Assembly: GCA_947453885.1 (NCBI GenBank) | Contig: CANGIF010000003.1 | Coordinates: 1 to 64,000, forward strand | Direction: 5' to 3' | Length of the DNA stretch: 64,000 nucleotides | DNA from: Flavobacteriaceae bacterium | Lineage (GTDB): Bacteria; Bacteroidota; Bacteroidia; Flavobacteriales; Flavobacteriaceae | In this document: positions 7,424 to 15,791 of the stretch, one piece after another | Layout of the letters: each line of letters begins with the position of its first letter | How positions within the stretch are numbered: position 1 is the first letter of the stretch | The notes under the pieces: generated by a model | What the model saw: only the letters and a program-made list of their open reading frames with translations | What the model was told of the DNA's origin: nothing | Database searches by the model: none | Translations under genes and position numbers: made by a program

Positions 7424-9085
7424 CTATTTTAAAGCTTTAATTGAATTAGTAGCATAAACATTAGTGGGATCTAATTCTAATGTTTTGTTCCACATTTCTT
7501 TTGCTTTTACTTTATCGCTGTTAGCATAATGAGCTCCCATTTGATTGTATGCCTCAATAAATTTGGCTTTGTTTTTTGTTACTTCATCAGCACCTTTTAC
7601 TTTAACTACATCTATATAATCCTGATAACTTTTAGCCATAATTTCGTCTTTTTCTAGCAATAAGTTTGTTCTAGCTTTAAACAAATGAGCATCTTGCGTT
7701 GTTGGTGATGCATTAATCACCGCTGAAAAAGCATCATCTGCTTTTTGTAATGCTATCAAATCAGGCTTAACATTTGTTCCATTATTAGCGTAGTACAATG
7801 AGTAACCTAAATAGAAACTATCAATCAAAAAGTTTTTAGAATCTTTATTTGTAACCGCTAAATCGAAAATTGCAGCAGCTTGATTATAACTTTTTTGTTT
7901 GAATAATGTGCTCCCAATTTCATTCAAATCTTCACTAATTTTATCTTCAATCGAAATTGCAGTTTTAAAATCATTTATTGCAGCTTCGAATTTGGACTGA
8001 TCGTTTATTTTACCCTCTGCACCAGTAGCTTTTTTAATTTTAGCTAATGCTAAATAATAATAATCGCGTGCAATTTTTTTTGTTTGAGGATTAGAAATAA
8101 AATCTTCTAATGACTTAATAGCAACATCTATATTTCCATTTTGATAAGCAGCATACCCTAAATACCTTAAAATTCTTGGATTAACTTTATCCAACTGTTT
8201 CATTTTATTTGCTTCTGCTTCAAGATTAACATAATCTTTAGCTAGCACTAAAAAATCCGCATGTCTCATTCTTGAAGCTAAAGAATAATCTGTTAAACTC
8301 ATGTATTGTTCATAATAATTAAGAGCTTTTTGGGTATATTCTTTGTATCTTGGCGCATCATTATTTCCCCATAAATAATATGTTTCAGCAAGTTCTCTAT
8401 AGACAGGCCCATAATTTGGACTAGAAGTCACAACATTATTGTATTCTTTTACAGCTTCGGTAAAAGCTCTAGCGCCTTTTAACAGGACACCCAATTGCAT
8501 TTTAGCTCTTACCAAAGAATTATCAGCCTGAAAAGCATCACGGTAAGCTGCATAAGAATCGTTTTGGTTTTTATCACCATAAAAAGCATCACCTAATGCA
8601 AGTAAAACTTGAGGATCTTGGTAGTTTACTGTTTTAGCTTTTGCCAAAATAGAAATAGCGTTTTTATAATCCGGTTTTGTAGAATTCATATACGCCCGTG
8701 CTACATAAACAAACTCTTGAGTATCTTTTCTACGCATATCTTTCATAGCGTTTGTAAAATTAGTTTGAGCAGCTGTTGCATTTCCTTTGTCTAATTCCAT
8801 CTGTCCAATTCCAATATAGTTGTAATTGGCAAAATCTTTTGCAGCTAGCCCTTTTTGAAAGTAAATTGAAGCAGAATCAGGCAAACTTTGAGACAAATAA
8901 ATAGTTCCTAATAAAAAAGGAGCTTCTCCATTAGATGGTTTGTTTTGAACTATTGCTTTTAACAATCCCTTTGCCTTTTCAAATTGTTCAGCATCAATTG
9001 CTTTTTTAGCCAAATCAAGCTCTTGAGCTTGAGAAAAACCACATAGCGCTAATAATACAATTGAGAAAATTTTTACAGTATTCAT
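7424..9085 (-). CDS. Exported tetratricopeptide-repeat protein
   Basis: The product has 553 residues with a signal peptide (MNTVKIFSIVLLALCGFSQA) and then consecutive helical hairpins with TPR spacing. Examples are NGEAPFLLGTIYLSQSLPDS, ANYNYIGIGQMELDKGN and a last repeat ending ELDPTNVYATNSIKALK. TPR proteins act as interaction scaffolds; this one sits in the periplasm or at the envelope. It is the last gene of the exbB-exbD-exbD-tonB operon, 10 bases behind the PstS-like gene, an arrangement common in Flavobacteria. It probably serves the TonB/ExbBD machinery or its partners, but the exact role is not visible. Confidence 0.85.
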   Translation of the reverse strand: MNTVKIFSIVLLALCGFSQAQELDLAKKAIDAEQFEKAKGLLKAIVQNKPSNGEAPFLLGTIYLSQSLPDSASIYFQKGLAAKDFANYNYIGIGQMELDKGNATAAQTNFTNAMKDMRRKDTQEFVYVARAYMNSTKPDYKNAISILAKAKTVNYQDPQVLLALGDAFYGDKNQNDSYAAYRDAFQADNSLVRAKMQLGVLLKGARAFTEAVKEYNNVVTSSPNYGPVYRELAETYYLWGNNDAPRYKEYTQKALNYYEQYMSLTDYSLASRMRHADFLVLAKDYVNLEAEANKMKQLDKVNPRILRYLGYAAYQNGNIDVAIKSLEDFISNPQTKKIARDYYYLALAKIKKATGAEGKINDQSKFEAAINDFKTAISIEDKISEDLNEIGSTLFKQKSYNQAAAIFDLAVTNKDSKNFLIDSFYLGYSLYYANNGTNVKPDLIALQKADDAFSAVINASPTTQDAHLFKARTNLLLEKDEIMAKSYQDYIDVVKVKGADEVTKNKAKFIEAYNQMGAHYANSDKVKAKEMWNKTLELDPTNVYATNSIKALK

Positions 9086-9095
9086 TATATAAAAT

Positions 9096-10007
9096 TTATT
9101 TATTTTCTTTTAATATTCCTTTTCTTAAAACAATTTTTCTACTTGGCATTTTTGCAGGAAGTAAGTCTGATTTTAAAACGATACGCTGACCAATTTCGCC
9201 AGCTACAAAAGAGGCAAAACCCATTGCCAACCCAGAATAACCTTGACAATTTACAATATACAAATCACGTGCCAAAGGGTATTTCTTTTCCGCTAAATTA
9301 TTCTGAGTAGGATAGACGAACTCTTCCGAATTGACACCTTTTACACTCATAACTTTCGTTTTGTTTTTCCAATGAGCCATTGTTTCCGATGATTGTGAGA
9401 GCCAATTGACTCCCACAACACCTATCATACCTTCATTTTCAGCAACATATTTAATAACTTCTTCGTTTGTTTTGAAAGAATACACACCTTTTTGGGATTC
9501 AAAATCAATTTTAGCCAACTCTTTCATATACCTTACAGTACTAGAATTTGGATTGTCAAAAACCAAACCTTTGAATTTTTGTTGTGTATTTCCTTTCATA
9601 AAATCCAAAACCGACTTTAGCTCAATCAGTGTGTCTATATTGTTTTTATTAACTATAAATGCTATAGCATCTGTTGCTATAAAAGTTACTTTTGGAACAA
9701 TTTTTTTAGCAATAAAATGTTGTTTTTCTTTTTCCGATAATTTACGGGATAAAACAGCAACTTTAGAAGAATCTTTCAATAACGATTGAATAAGTTCAGC
9801 TTCCGATTTTGGTTCCAATGTTAATTTAGCATCATACGTGTTTTCAAAAACAACTTTTTGATCTTCTATTATTGGCAATACCGTTTCATCAACTAATAGT
9901 TCCATTTTACCCTTTAAAATAGTTTCATTAGTATCATTCTTTTGAGCACAAAAAAAGACTGAAAAAAACAACAAAACACCTACAGTTAATCGAAAAAATC
10001 TTTTCAT
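9096..10007 (-). CDS. PstS-like substrate-binding lipoprotein
   Basis: The 303-residue product has a lipoprotein-type signal ending SVFFC, with the acylated cysteine at position 20. It then shows the periplasmic phosphate-binding-protein-like fold: LVDETVLPIIEDQKVVFE, AELIQSLLKDSSKVAVLSRK, VTFIATDAIAFIVNK and VYPTQNNLAEKKYPLARDLY. PstS homologues bind phosphate for PstCAB, but no pst transporter genes are present here. The location inside a tonB operon suggests a different, envelope-related task. Genes of this type recur between tonB and a TPR gene in Bacteroidetes. It begins 6 bases after the small membrane protein gene. Confidence 0.82.
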   Translation of the reverse strand: MKRFFRLTVGVLLFFSVFFCAQKNDTNETILKGKMELLVDETVLPIIEDQKVVFENTYDAKLTLEPKSEAELIQSLLKDSSKVAVLSRKLSEKEKQHFIAKKIVPKVTFIATDAIAFIVNKNNIDTLIELKSVLDFMKGNTQQKFKGLVFDNPNSSTVRYMKELAKIDFESQKGVYSFKTNEEVIKYVAENEGMIGVVGVNWLSQSSETMAHWKNKTKVMSVKGVNSEEFVYPTQNNLAEKKYPLARDLYIVNCQGYSGLAMGFASFVAGEIGQRIVLKSDLLPAKMPSRKIVLRKGILKENK

Positions 10008-10013
10008 TACTAT

Positions 10014-10220
10014 TTAATTTGAGGCTGTACTTATTAATCGAATAAAACGAAAAAAGGAATAGACAATTAAGAGTAATCCAAAAGCAAGTCTATAATTAAA
10101 AGACATGTTTATAGGAAATTTATCCCAAAAAATAATGGCTAATCCAAGTAGGAAATAAATAGAAAATAACAAAATTCCTATAACAAGAAGAAATCGCTCT
10201 TTTAGCGATTTCTTCTTCAT
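10014..10220 (-). CDS. Small membrane protein of the tonB operon
   Basis: Starting at the ATG at 10220, the product is 68 residues (MKKKSLKERFLLVIG...). A basic N-terminus is followed by two hydrophobic segments (about 10-32 and 40-58). An earlier in-frame ATG at 10244, directly abutting the tonB stop, would add eight residues; the inner start looks more natural before a membrane segment. I know no function. It is sandwiched between tonB and the PstS-like gene with spacings of only a few bases, so it belongs to the same transcript. Confidence 0.65.
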   Translation of the reverse strand: MKKKSLKERFLLVIGILLFSIYFLLGLAIIFWDKFPINMSFNYRLAFGLLLIVYSFFRFIRLISTASN

Positions 10221-10244
10221 AGATACAAATGTTTTTTGTAGCAT

Positions 10245-11036
10245 TTATTCAGCAGATTGAATGCTAATTGGTAACTGATAAGTACAACGTACCTTTTTAC
10301 CATTTTGCTCGCCAGGAGACCATTTTGGACATTTACGTAAAACTCTTTCAGCTTCCTTTCCTGTACCAAAACCTATGTCTCTTAATATTTTAATATCCGT
10401 TAAGGAACCGTCTTTTTCTACAACAAATTGTACATAAACTTTCCCTTTTAATCCTTCCTCATCTGGAGTTTGGTAATTATTTGAAATGAATTTATAAAAT
10501 TTTTCCATTCCTCCAGGGAAATCTGGTTTAACTTCAATACCCGCAGAATTGTAAATTGTGTTATCCTCTACCACTTTGTTGTCTCCATTTCCAGGAGCTT
10601 CAATGGTAACTGGAGCATCAGGATCGCCTTTTAGCGTTTCAGCACCTGTTTTTTTATTTTCAAGTTCCTTAACTTTAGGCGGTTCTTCTGTTACTTCGTC
10701 AGTTTTAGCTACTACAGGTTTAACAAATTTTACCTGGTCTACCTTTGGCGGTGGTGGTGGTGGTGGTAACAAGTCTTCTTTTGGTTTTTCCTTAGGAGGA
10801 AGTTTTACTGTTGTAATTTTTTGATTTAAAGCCTCGTCTTCTGCTCCAATTTTATCAAATAAATTTCCAATAATACCAGGAGCACCGATAGCAAAGCTAA
10901 ACAAAGCAGAGCCAATTATTAATGCTATCAAGGTTGTGGTAGGGCTTTTTTTTCGCAAGTCATAAGCACCGTAACTTTTGTTACGTCCTTCAAAAACTAC
11001 GTCAAGCCATTGCAATTTGAATAAATCTAATTTCAT
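10245..11036 (-). CDS. tonB: Energy transducer TonB
   Basis: The 263-residue protein has one membrane segment (about 35-60, TTLIALIIGSALFSFAIG), then a proline/lysine-rich periplasmic linker containing LLPPPPPPPKVDQ, and a C-terminal TonB domain (about 170-260). That domain includes KGKVYVQFVVEKDGSLTDI and a closing CTYQLPISI. TonB couples the proton motive force collected by ExbB/ExbD to outer-membrane receptors. The N-terminal part KLQWLDVVFEGRNKSYGAYD is typical of the Bacteroidetes form. It follows the two exbD genes by 36 bases on the same strand. Confidence 0.93.
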   Translation of the reverse strand: MKLDLFKLQWLDVVFEGRNKSYGAYDLRKKSPTTTLIALIIGSALFSFAIGAPGIIGNLFDKIGAEDEALNQKITTVKLPPKEKPKEDLLPPPPPPPKVDQVKFVKPVVAKTDEVTEEPPKVKELENKKTGAETLKGDPDAPVTIEAPGNGDNKVVEDNTIYNSAGIEVKPDFPGGMEKFYKFISNNYQTPDEEGLKGKVYVQFVVEKDGSLTDIKILRDIGFGTGKEAERVLRKCPKWSPGEQNGKKVRCTYQLPISIQSAE

Positions 11037-11072
11037 AATATTAGTTATATTAGGTTTTGTATCGGATTACTC

Positions 11073-11624
11073 CTACTTTACATCTACCAATTTAGTTTCT
11101 TCAGGTGTAAAATCATTAACAATTGCATACGTTGGTACTGAGCAAATAGCCATTTCATCTAAAATATCTACTAAATTTCTATAAGTTGATTTTTTAGTTG
11201 GCTTAATTATGACAATCAAACCTTTGTCTTTACTACCTGTTACTTCAGGTATAGATTTTACTCTTTTTAATAATTCTTTACGAATTCCTTCTTTTCCGTA
11301 AACAGCATCCTGAGGTTTTCCGTTTGCTTCAGGCGCTTCTAGTAAACCGTGAAACCATTTAATTTGGTTATTAGCCCCTAAAAGTATAGTAACAGTTCTT
11401 CTTTGATCTGTTTTTACTTCTTTGGTCTTTTCTTCATCCTTTGCTTTATCTGGCAATCCCAAATCCATAGATTGAGGCTTAGACAGAGAAGTAGTTAGCA
11501 TGAAGAAAGTAATTAATAAAAACGCTAAATCCACCATTGCCGTTAAGTCAACTTTTGAATTTTGCTTTTTACTTCTTACTTTGCCGCCTTTACCTTCGTC
11601 TCCGCCAGTATTTAATTCAGCCAT
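11073..11624 (-). CDS. exbD: Biopolymer transporter ExbD (second copy)
   Basis: The 183-residue product has a short cytoplasmic N-terminus, one membrane helix carrying the proton-path aspartate (DLTAMVDLAFLLITFFMLTT), and a periplasmic domain. With ExbB it forms the proton channel that powers TonB. It is 18 bases behind the other exbD and 36 bases ahead of tonB. It differs clearly from the first copy in the periplasmic part, so the two probably form a heteromeric complex and are not a recent duplication. Confidence 0.92.
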   Translation of the reverse strand: MAELNTGGDEGKGGKVRSKKQNSKVDLTAMVDLAFLLITFFMLTTSLSKPQSMDLGLPDKAKDEEKTKEVKTDQRRTVTILLGANNQIKWFHGLLEAPEANGKPQDAVYGKEGIRKELLKRVKSIPEVTGSKDKGLIVIIKPTKKSTYRNLVDILDEMAICSVPTYAIVNDFTPEETKLVDVK

Positions 11625-11642
11625 TTTAGTATATTTTTTTAA

Positions 11643-12257
11643 TTAAAAATTTTTTCCTCTAAGACCTGTGACTAAATTGAAATTATTGATTTTCTGATCT
11701 TGCAGAATGTCCATAACTTTTCTTATTGCAGGATATTCTTCCTTAGCATCACCTTTAATAGCAATACTTAAATCTTTGTGATCTTGTTCGTCAGTAGCAA
11801 TTCGGGCATTGTAAATCCACTCTTTCAATTGATTATTTAAAGAATCCTTTGGGATTCCTGGTTGTAAATCTTTTTTGTTTCTATCAGCTGCTTTCATAGC
11901 TATTACACTTTTAAGCCCTTCGATTGGCACACCAAAAGATTCAATTAAAGCAAATTGTTCAGCTTCTTCAGGTGTAAAAGCAACACCGTACTTTTTACCC
12001 ATCAACTCTAACGTACGTTTTCTTACTTCTCTTCCTGTTACTCCAAAAAAGACTTTTCCTTTTCCTACAGTTATTGTTGCCAAATCCGATTCCGGTAATT
12101 TAGTTTGTACTGTAGACGCTGGAGTATCAACCGGAAGGGCTTCCGGAACTTTTGCAGTTGCGGTTAGAATAAAAAACGTAAGCAAAAGGAACGCCACATC
12201 ACACATAGCCGTCATGTCGATTGACGCAGCTTTTTTGGACATTTTTATTTTTGCCAT
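11643..12257 (-). CDS. exbD: Biopolymer transporter ExbD (first copy)
   Basis: A 204-residue ExbD with a membrane helix containing the conserved aspartate in MTAMCDVAFLLLTFFILTAT. A larger periplasmic domain ends in DKQ-type segment MDILQDQKINNFNLVTGLRG. It is 65 bases downstream of exbB. Paired exbD genes between exbB and tonB are usual in Flavobacteriaceae. Confidence 0.92.
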   Translation of the reverse strand: MAKIKMSKKAASIDMTAMCDVAFLLLTFFILTATAKVPEALPVDTPASTVQTKLPESDLATITVGKGKVFFGVTGREVRKRTLELMGKKYGVAFTPEEAEQFALIESFGVPIEGLKSVIAMKAADRNKKDLQPGIPKDSLNNQLKEWIYNARIATDEQDHKDLSIAIKGDAKEEYPAIRKVMDILQDQKINNFNLVTGLRGKNF

Positions 12258-12322
12258 TATAATATTTTATTGATTTTGTTAGGAAATAGGTAGAAAACCA
12301 ATTCACTTTCAAAATATTATTA

Positions 12323-13141
12323 TTAGTTTTTAGAACCTCTGTGACGTCTGTATGTGTTTACTATTGCAGCACCCGCTTCGTCAATAGAATACGTTAACGT
12401 ATCAATTTTAGATGTAAATAAATTATACGTAATGATTGCTAAAGCTGATGTAGAGATACCTGTTGCTGTATTAATAAGTGCTTCAGAAATACCGTTAGCC
12501 AACATTGCTTGATCAGGTGTTCCTGAAGATGCTAATGCTCCAAACGCTTTAATCATACCTGTTACGGTACCTAACAATCCTGCAAGAGTTCCTAAAGACA
12601 CTAATGTAGATAGAATTGTCATGTGTTTTTCTAACATTGGCATTTCAAGAGAAGTAGCTTCTTCAATTTCTTTGTGAATAGTTTCCGCAGCTGTTTCGCT
12701 ATCCATTCCTTCTTTTTTAACTTCTTGGTATTTTACCAATGCCGCTTTAATAGCATTTGCTACTGATCCTTTTTGATTGTCACAAGAAGCTATAGCGCCT
12801 TCAATATCTCCACTTGAAATGTTTCCTTGAACTTTTTTCATGAACTTGTCAATACTTGTATTACCCGAAGCTTTTGAAATAACCATAAAACGTTCTATAG
12901 AAAATGTTACTACCATTAGTAAACATCCTAAAAGTACCGGTACAATTGGCCCTCCTTTATAAACCATTGCTAAGTAATCACCTGGTAGTGGATGACCTGT
13001 ATTTACTCCTCCTTCAAAATGCGAACCTGCACCCATTATAAATTTCCACACTAAGAAACCTACTAGAATACAGCCCGCGATGATGAATCCTGTCATCATT
13101 CCACCTGCATTTGAACCACTGTCTTGTTTAACGTTTGCCAT
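12323..13141 (-). CDS. exbB: MotA/TolQ/ExbB proton channel
   Basis: The 272-residue product has three membrane segments: about 18-35, about 60-85 (GGPIVPVLLGCLLMVVTFSI), and a pair near 165-250 with the channel motif LGTLAGLLGTVTGMIKAF. ExbB forms the pentameric ring around ExbD that converts proton flow to TonB motion. It is the first gene of the operon, and a TAAATTTG element lies 66 bases upstream. Confidence 0.93.
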   Translation of the reverse strand: MANVKQDSGSNAGGMMTGFIIAGCILVGFLVWKFIMGAGSHFEGGVNTGHPLPGDYLAMVYKGGPIVPVLLGCLLMVVTFSIERFMVISKASGNTSIDKFMKKVQGNISSGDIEGAIASCDNQKGSVANAIKAALVKYQEVKKEGMDSETAAETIHKEIEEATSLEMPMLEKHMTILSTLVSLGTLAGLLGTVTGMIKAFGALASSGTPDQAMLANGISEALINTATGISTSALAIITYNLFTSKIDTLTYSIDEAGAAIVNTYRRHRGSKN

Positions 13142-13494
13142 TTTTTTAAATTTTAATAGTTTTAATTAATTTATAAATTTTTAGTTGTAAATAAACTTGT
13201 TTAGGAGCAAATTTAATTTTTTAGTTGAAATAAAAAAACTTTTTTTTGTTTAATTACAAATTAATAATACGTTGCTAAAATTACTTGTTTTTAAATCAAC
13301 CTTTTTTCAAAAATTTGTAGTACTAAACTAATTGATTTTTTGACTTTTGCTACTAACTTTTAATGATAACGCCAAAAAAACTAAAAATTGTATAAGACTA
13401 TTAAATTTTATTTTTTTAGTTCCCAATTTTACTTTTAAGGCTTTTTTTATATCTTTAGGGTTTATTAGAAGTTTTAATAAAAGCATTAATAAGA
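13142..13494. other. Divergent intergenic region, A/T-rich
   Basis: This 353-base stretch separates the minus-strand exbB operon from the plus-strand DUF486 gene. It holds the TAAATTTG element for exbB and a near-consensus TATCTTTA (13450-13457) ahead of the DUF486 gene. I see no RNA gene or repeat in it. Confidence 0.5.
13208..13215 (-). promoter_or_regulatory. -7 element TAAATTTG for the exbB operon
   Basis: The minus-strand octamer TAAATTTG matches TAnnTTTG in full. A -33 TTG is not seen, so the site is tentative. The predicted 5' leader would be about 60 bases and very A/T-rich. Confidence 0.4.
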
Positions 13495-13863
13495 ATGAAA
13501 AGTTATATAACTATTGGCTTATTGATTTTATCAAATGTTTTCATGACTCTTGCTTGGTACGGTCATTTGAAATTCAAAGAACTAAAATGGTTTGAAAATG
13601 CAGGTTTACTAACCATCGTATTGATCAGTTGGGGATTGGCTCTTCTTGAATACTTTTGTCAAGTACCGGCAAACAGAATTGGCTATGAAGGAAACGGCGG
13701 TCCATTTTCGTTATTACAATTAAAAGTTCTTCAGGAAGTAATTACATTAATTGTGTTTGTTTTTTTCTCAGCTTTGTTTTTTGAACATGAAACATTAAAA
13801 TGGAATCATTTACTTGGATTTTTGTTTTTGATACTAGCTGTATATTTTATTTTCAAAAAATAA
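13495..13863 (+). CDS. DMT-family (DUF486) membrane protein
   Basis: The 122-residue product has four membrane helices and the conserved DUF486 centre LLEYFCQVPANRIGYEG followed by FSLLQLKVLQEVITL. DUF486 proteins are small members of the drug/metabolite transporter superfamily with unknown substrate. The length and topology fit. The gene stands alone between the divergent exbB operon and the cupin gene. Confidence 0.88.
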   Translation: MKSYITIGLLILSNVFMTLAWYGHLKFKELKWFENAGLLTIVLISWGLALLEYFCQVPANRIGYEGNGGPFSLLQLKVLQEVITLIVFVFFSALFFEHETLKWNHLLGFLFLILAVYFIFKK

Positions 13864-13977
13864 CTTCCATTTGATTGTCAAAAATAAATAATTTAGACTT
13901 CTACTGCTTTTTATTAAGCATTGTTCAGTCAAACGATATTATAAACTAAAGCTTAACAAACTTTTTAAATTCCAAAA

Positions 13978-14340
13978 ATGAAAAATTATAGAATTCAAAA
14001 AAATCCATTTGTAGTTCCAACAAATGATGGTAAATTAATAGAAGAACATCACGGAATACCTTCTACTGAAAACAAGGAACTGTCAATTGCACACATGATT
14101 GCGCCATCAGGATGGTCAGAGCCTTTTCAAACTCCTGAATTTGATGAATACACCTATATCATTAAAGGCAAAAAACAATTTATTATTGACAATGAAATTG
14201 TAGTAATTGAAGAAGGGGAATCTATTAAAATTTACCGAAACACACGTGTACAATATTCAAATCCATTTGACGAACCGTGTGAATATTTAGCGATTTGTAC
14301 TCCAGCTTTCGATTTTAACAAAGTCAATAGAGAACAATAG
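13978..14340 (+). CDS. Small cupin-domain protein
   Basis: The 120-residue product is a single cupin barrel. The first motif region is TPEFDEYTYIIKGKKQFII and the second is YSNPFDEPCEYLAICTPAF. The usual metal-binding histidines are poorly conserved: glutamate and tyrosine take their place in the first motif, so the protein may bind metal differently or not at all. It lies next to, but convergent with, kynurenine 3-monooxygenase. It is too short and lacks the motif set of 3-hydroxyanthranilate dioxygenase, so I do not assign it to that step. Function unknown. Confidence 0.72.
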   Translation: MKNYRIQKNPFVVPTNDGKLIEEHHGIPSTENKELSIAHMIAPSGWSEPFQTPEFDEYTYIIKGKKQFIIDNEIVVIEEGESIKIYRNTRVQYSNPFDEPCEYLAICTPAFDFNKVNREQ

Positions 14341-14365
14341 TTATTTCTAAGATAACTAATTGCTT

Positions 14366-15715
14366 TTATTTTTCATTCTCGAGTAGCAACATGATTTTGT
14401 TTTCAACCTCTTTGGAATTCCATTTTTCTTCAATGTTAGGCATTTTCATTACCTGATCCATAATACTGTTTTGAAAATCACCAATTGCTAAAGCTTCAGC
14501 ATAAGGTTGCAAACTAAAGGTGACTCTACTGTACAAAGGCATCCATTTGTCAGGATGATTGTCAGAAAACCATTTTTCAATTTTTTTCTGTAGTAAAAAA
14601 TTTTCATCAGCAGTTTTAGAACTCATTTCTAAAAAATTACGATATGAAAGCGCTGCAACAGCATCGGCATTTGGTTTTCTTGATTTTTGATATTCAGAAA
14701 AGATAGCGTCCCAATCATCGCCAAATTTTTCAATCATTTGATTTAAAACTGTAATGTCTTCAAAACCGGCGTTCATTCCTTGCCCATAAAACGGCACAAT
14801 GGCATGGCAGGCATCGCCAATAAGCGCAACTTTGTCTTCAAATGTCCAAGGGAAACATTTCATTATAGCAAGGTAACTTGTTGGGTTTTTAAAAAAATCA
14901 ATTACTAAATCTGGAATAACTTCTTTTGTATCTGGGAAATATTTAGCGAAAAATGCCACCAAACTGGCTTCGTCTTTCAAAGTTTCGAAAGAGTCTTTTC
15001 CTTCAAATGGCATAAATAGCGTACATGTAAAAGTACCGTCTAAATTAGACAGTCCCATAAGCATAAAATTACCTCTTGGCCATATATGTAATGAATTTTT
15101 ATCAATTTTATGACTACCGTCTTCATTGGCTGGGATGTGTAATTCTTTGTATCCTATTTTCATGAACTCTTGCGAATAATCAAACATACTTTGACGTTGC
15201 ATTCTGTGCCGAATTCTTGAAAAAGCACCATCGGCACCAAAAACTTTATCGTACTTAATTGCTGTCCAAACGCCTCTTTCCGTTTCACCAATATGTAACG
15301 TTGCATCTGACAATGTTATGTCCCATATTTTTTGATCAAAGTAAAATGAAACACCCGCTTGTTCAGCCAAATCAATCATACGTCTATTTAATACGCCACG
15401 TGATAAAGAAAATATCGCCTCCCCTTCTTTTCCGTAGTTTTGGTATTTTAGCGCTCCATCTTGTAAATGTATTGCTCTTTTATCAACAGGAATTCCAATT
15501 GCTCTAATTTCATTTTCCAAACCAATATCCTCAAGGGTTTTCCAACCTCTATTAGACATTACTAAGTTTATAGAGCGCCCAGAAAACTCAACAGTACGGA
15601 TGTCGGGACTTCTGTCATAAACGTGTACGGTATGTCCTTGTTTTTTTAGATAAATTGCTAATAAGGTACCTACTAATCCAGATCCTACTATAGCGATTTT
15701 TTGTGGCGTTTGCAT
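14366..15715 (-). CDS. kmo: Kynurenine 3-monooxygenase
   Basis: A 449-residue group A flavoprotein hydroxylase that uses NADPH and oxygen to make 3-hydroxykynurenine in tryptophan catabolism or quinolinate synthesis. The FAD dinucleotide motif is IVGSGLVGTLLAIYLKKQGH (about 8-27), the Kmo-specific GRSINLVMSNRGW follows near 45-57, and the second FAD motif is ALIGDACHAIVPFYGQGMNA near 295-315. The C-terminal region lacks an obvious strong membrane helix. It lies downstream of kynU and the acylase gene but has its own TAAATTTG element. Confidence 0.93.
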   Translation of the reverse strand: MQTPQKIAIVGSGLVGTLLAIYLKKQGHTVHVYDRSPDIRTVEFSGRSINLVMSNRGWKTLEDIGLENEIRAIGIPVDKRAIHLQDGALKYQNYGKEGEAIFSLSRGVLNRRMIDLAEQAGVSFYFDQKIWDITLSDATLHIGETERGVWTAIKYDKVFGADGAFSRIRHRMQRQSMFDYSQEFMKIGYKELHIPANEDGSHKIDKNSLHIWPRGNFMLMGLSNLDGTFTCTLFMPFEGKDSFETLKDEASLVAFFAKYFPDTKEVIPDLVIDFFKNPTSYLAIMKCFPWTFEDKVALIGDACHAIVPFYGQGMNAGFEDITVLNQMIEKFGDDWDAIFSEYQKSRKPNADAVAALSYRNFLEMSSKTADENFLLQKKIEKWFSDNHPDKWMPLYSRVTFSLQPYAEALAIGDFQNSIMDQVMKMPNIEEKWNSKEVENKIMLLLENEK

Positions 15716-15737
15716 TTAAATTTAAATAACGGTTTTA

Positions 15738-15745
15738 CAAATTTA
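15738..15745 (-). promoter_or_regulatory. -7 element TAAATTTG for kmo
   Basis: A full TAnnTTTG match on the minus strand, 22 bases before the kmo ATG, in the 76-base gap after the acylase gene. It suggests kmo can be transcribed on its own. No good -33 is seen. Confidence 0.4.
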
Positions 15746-15791
15746 CAGTTTTTATACTAATAGTTAATGAAATCATTCAAGTACGCGTCAA

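Noticed and set aside
13978..14340. Cupin as 3-hydroxyanthranilate 3,4-dioxygenase
   Set aside because: Position near kmo was suggestive, but the protein is too short, on the opposite strand, and lacks the expected metal-ligand motifs.
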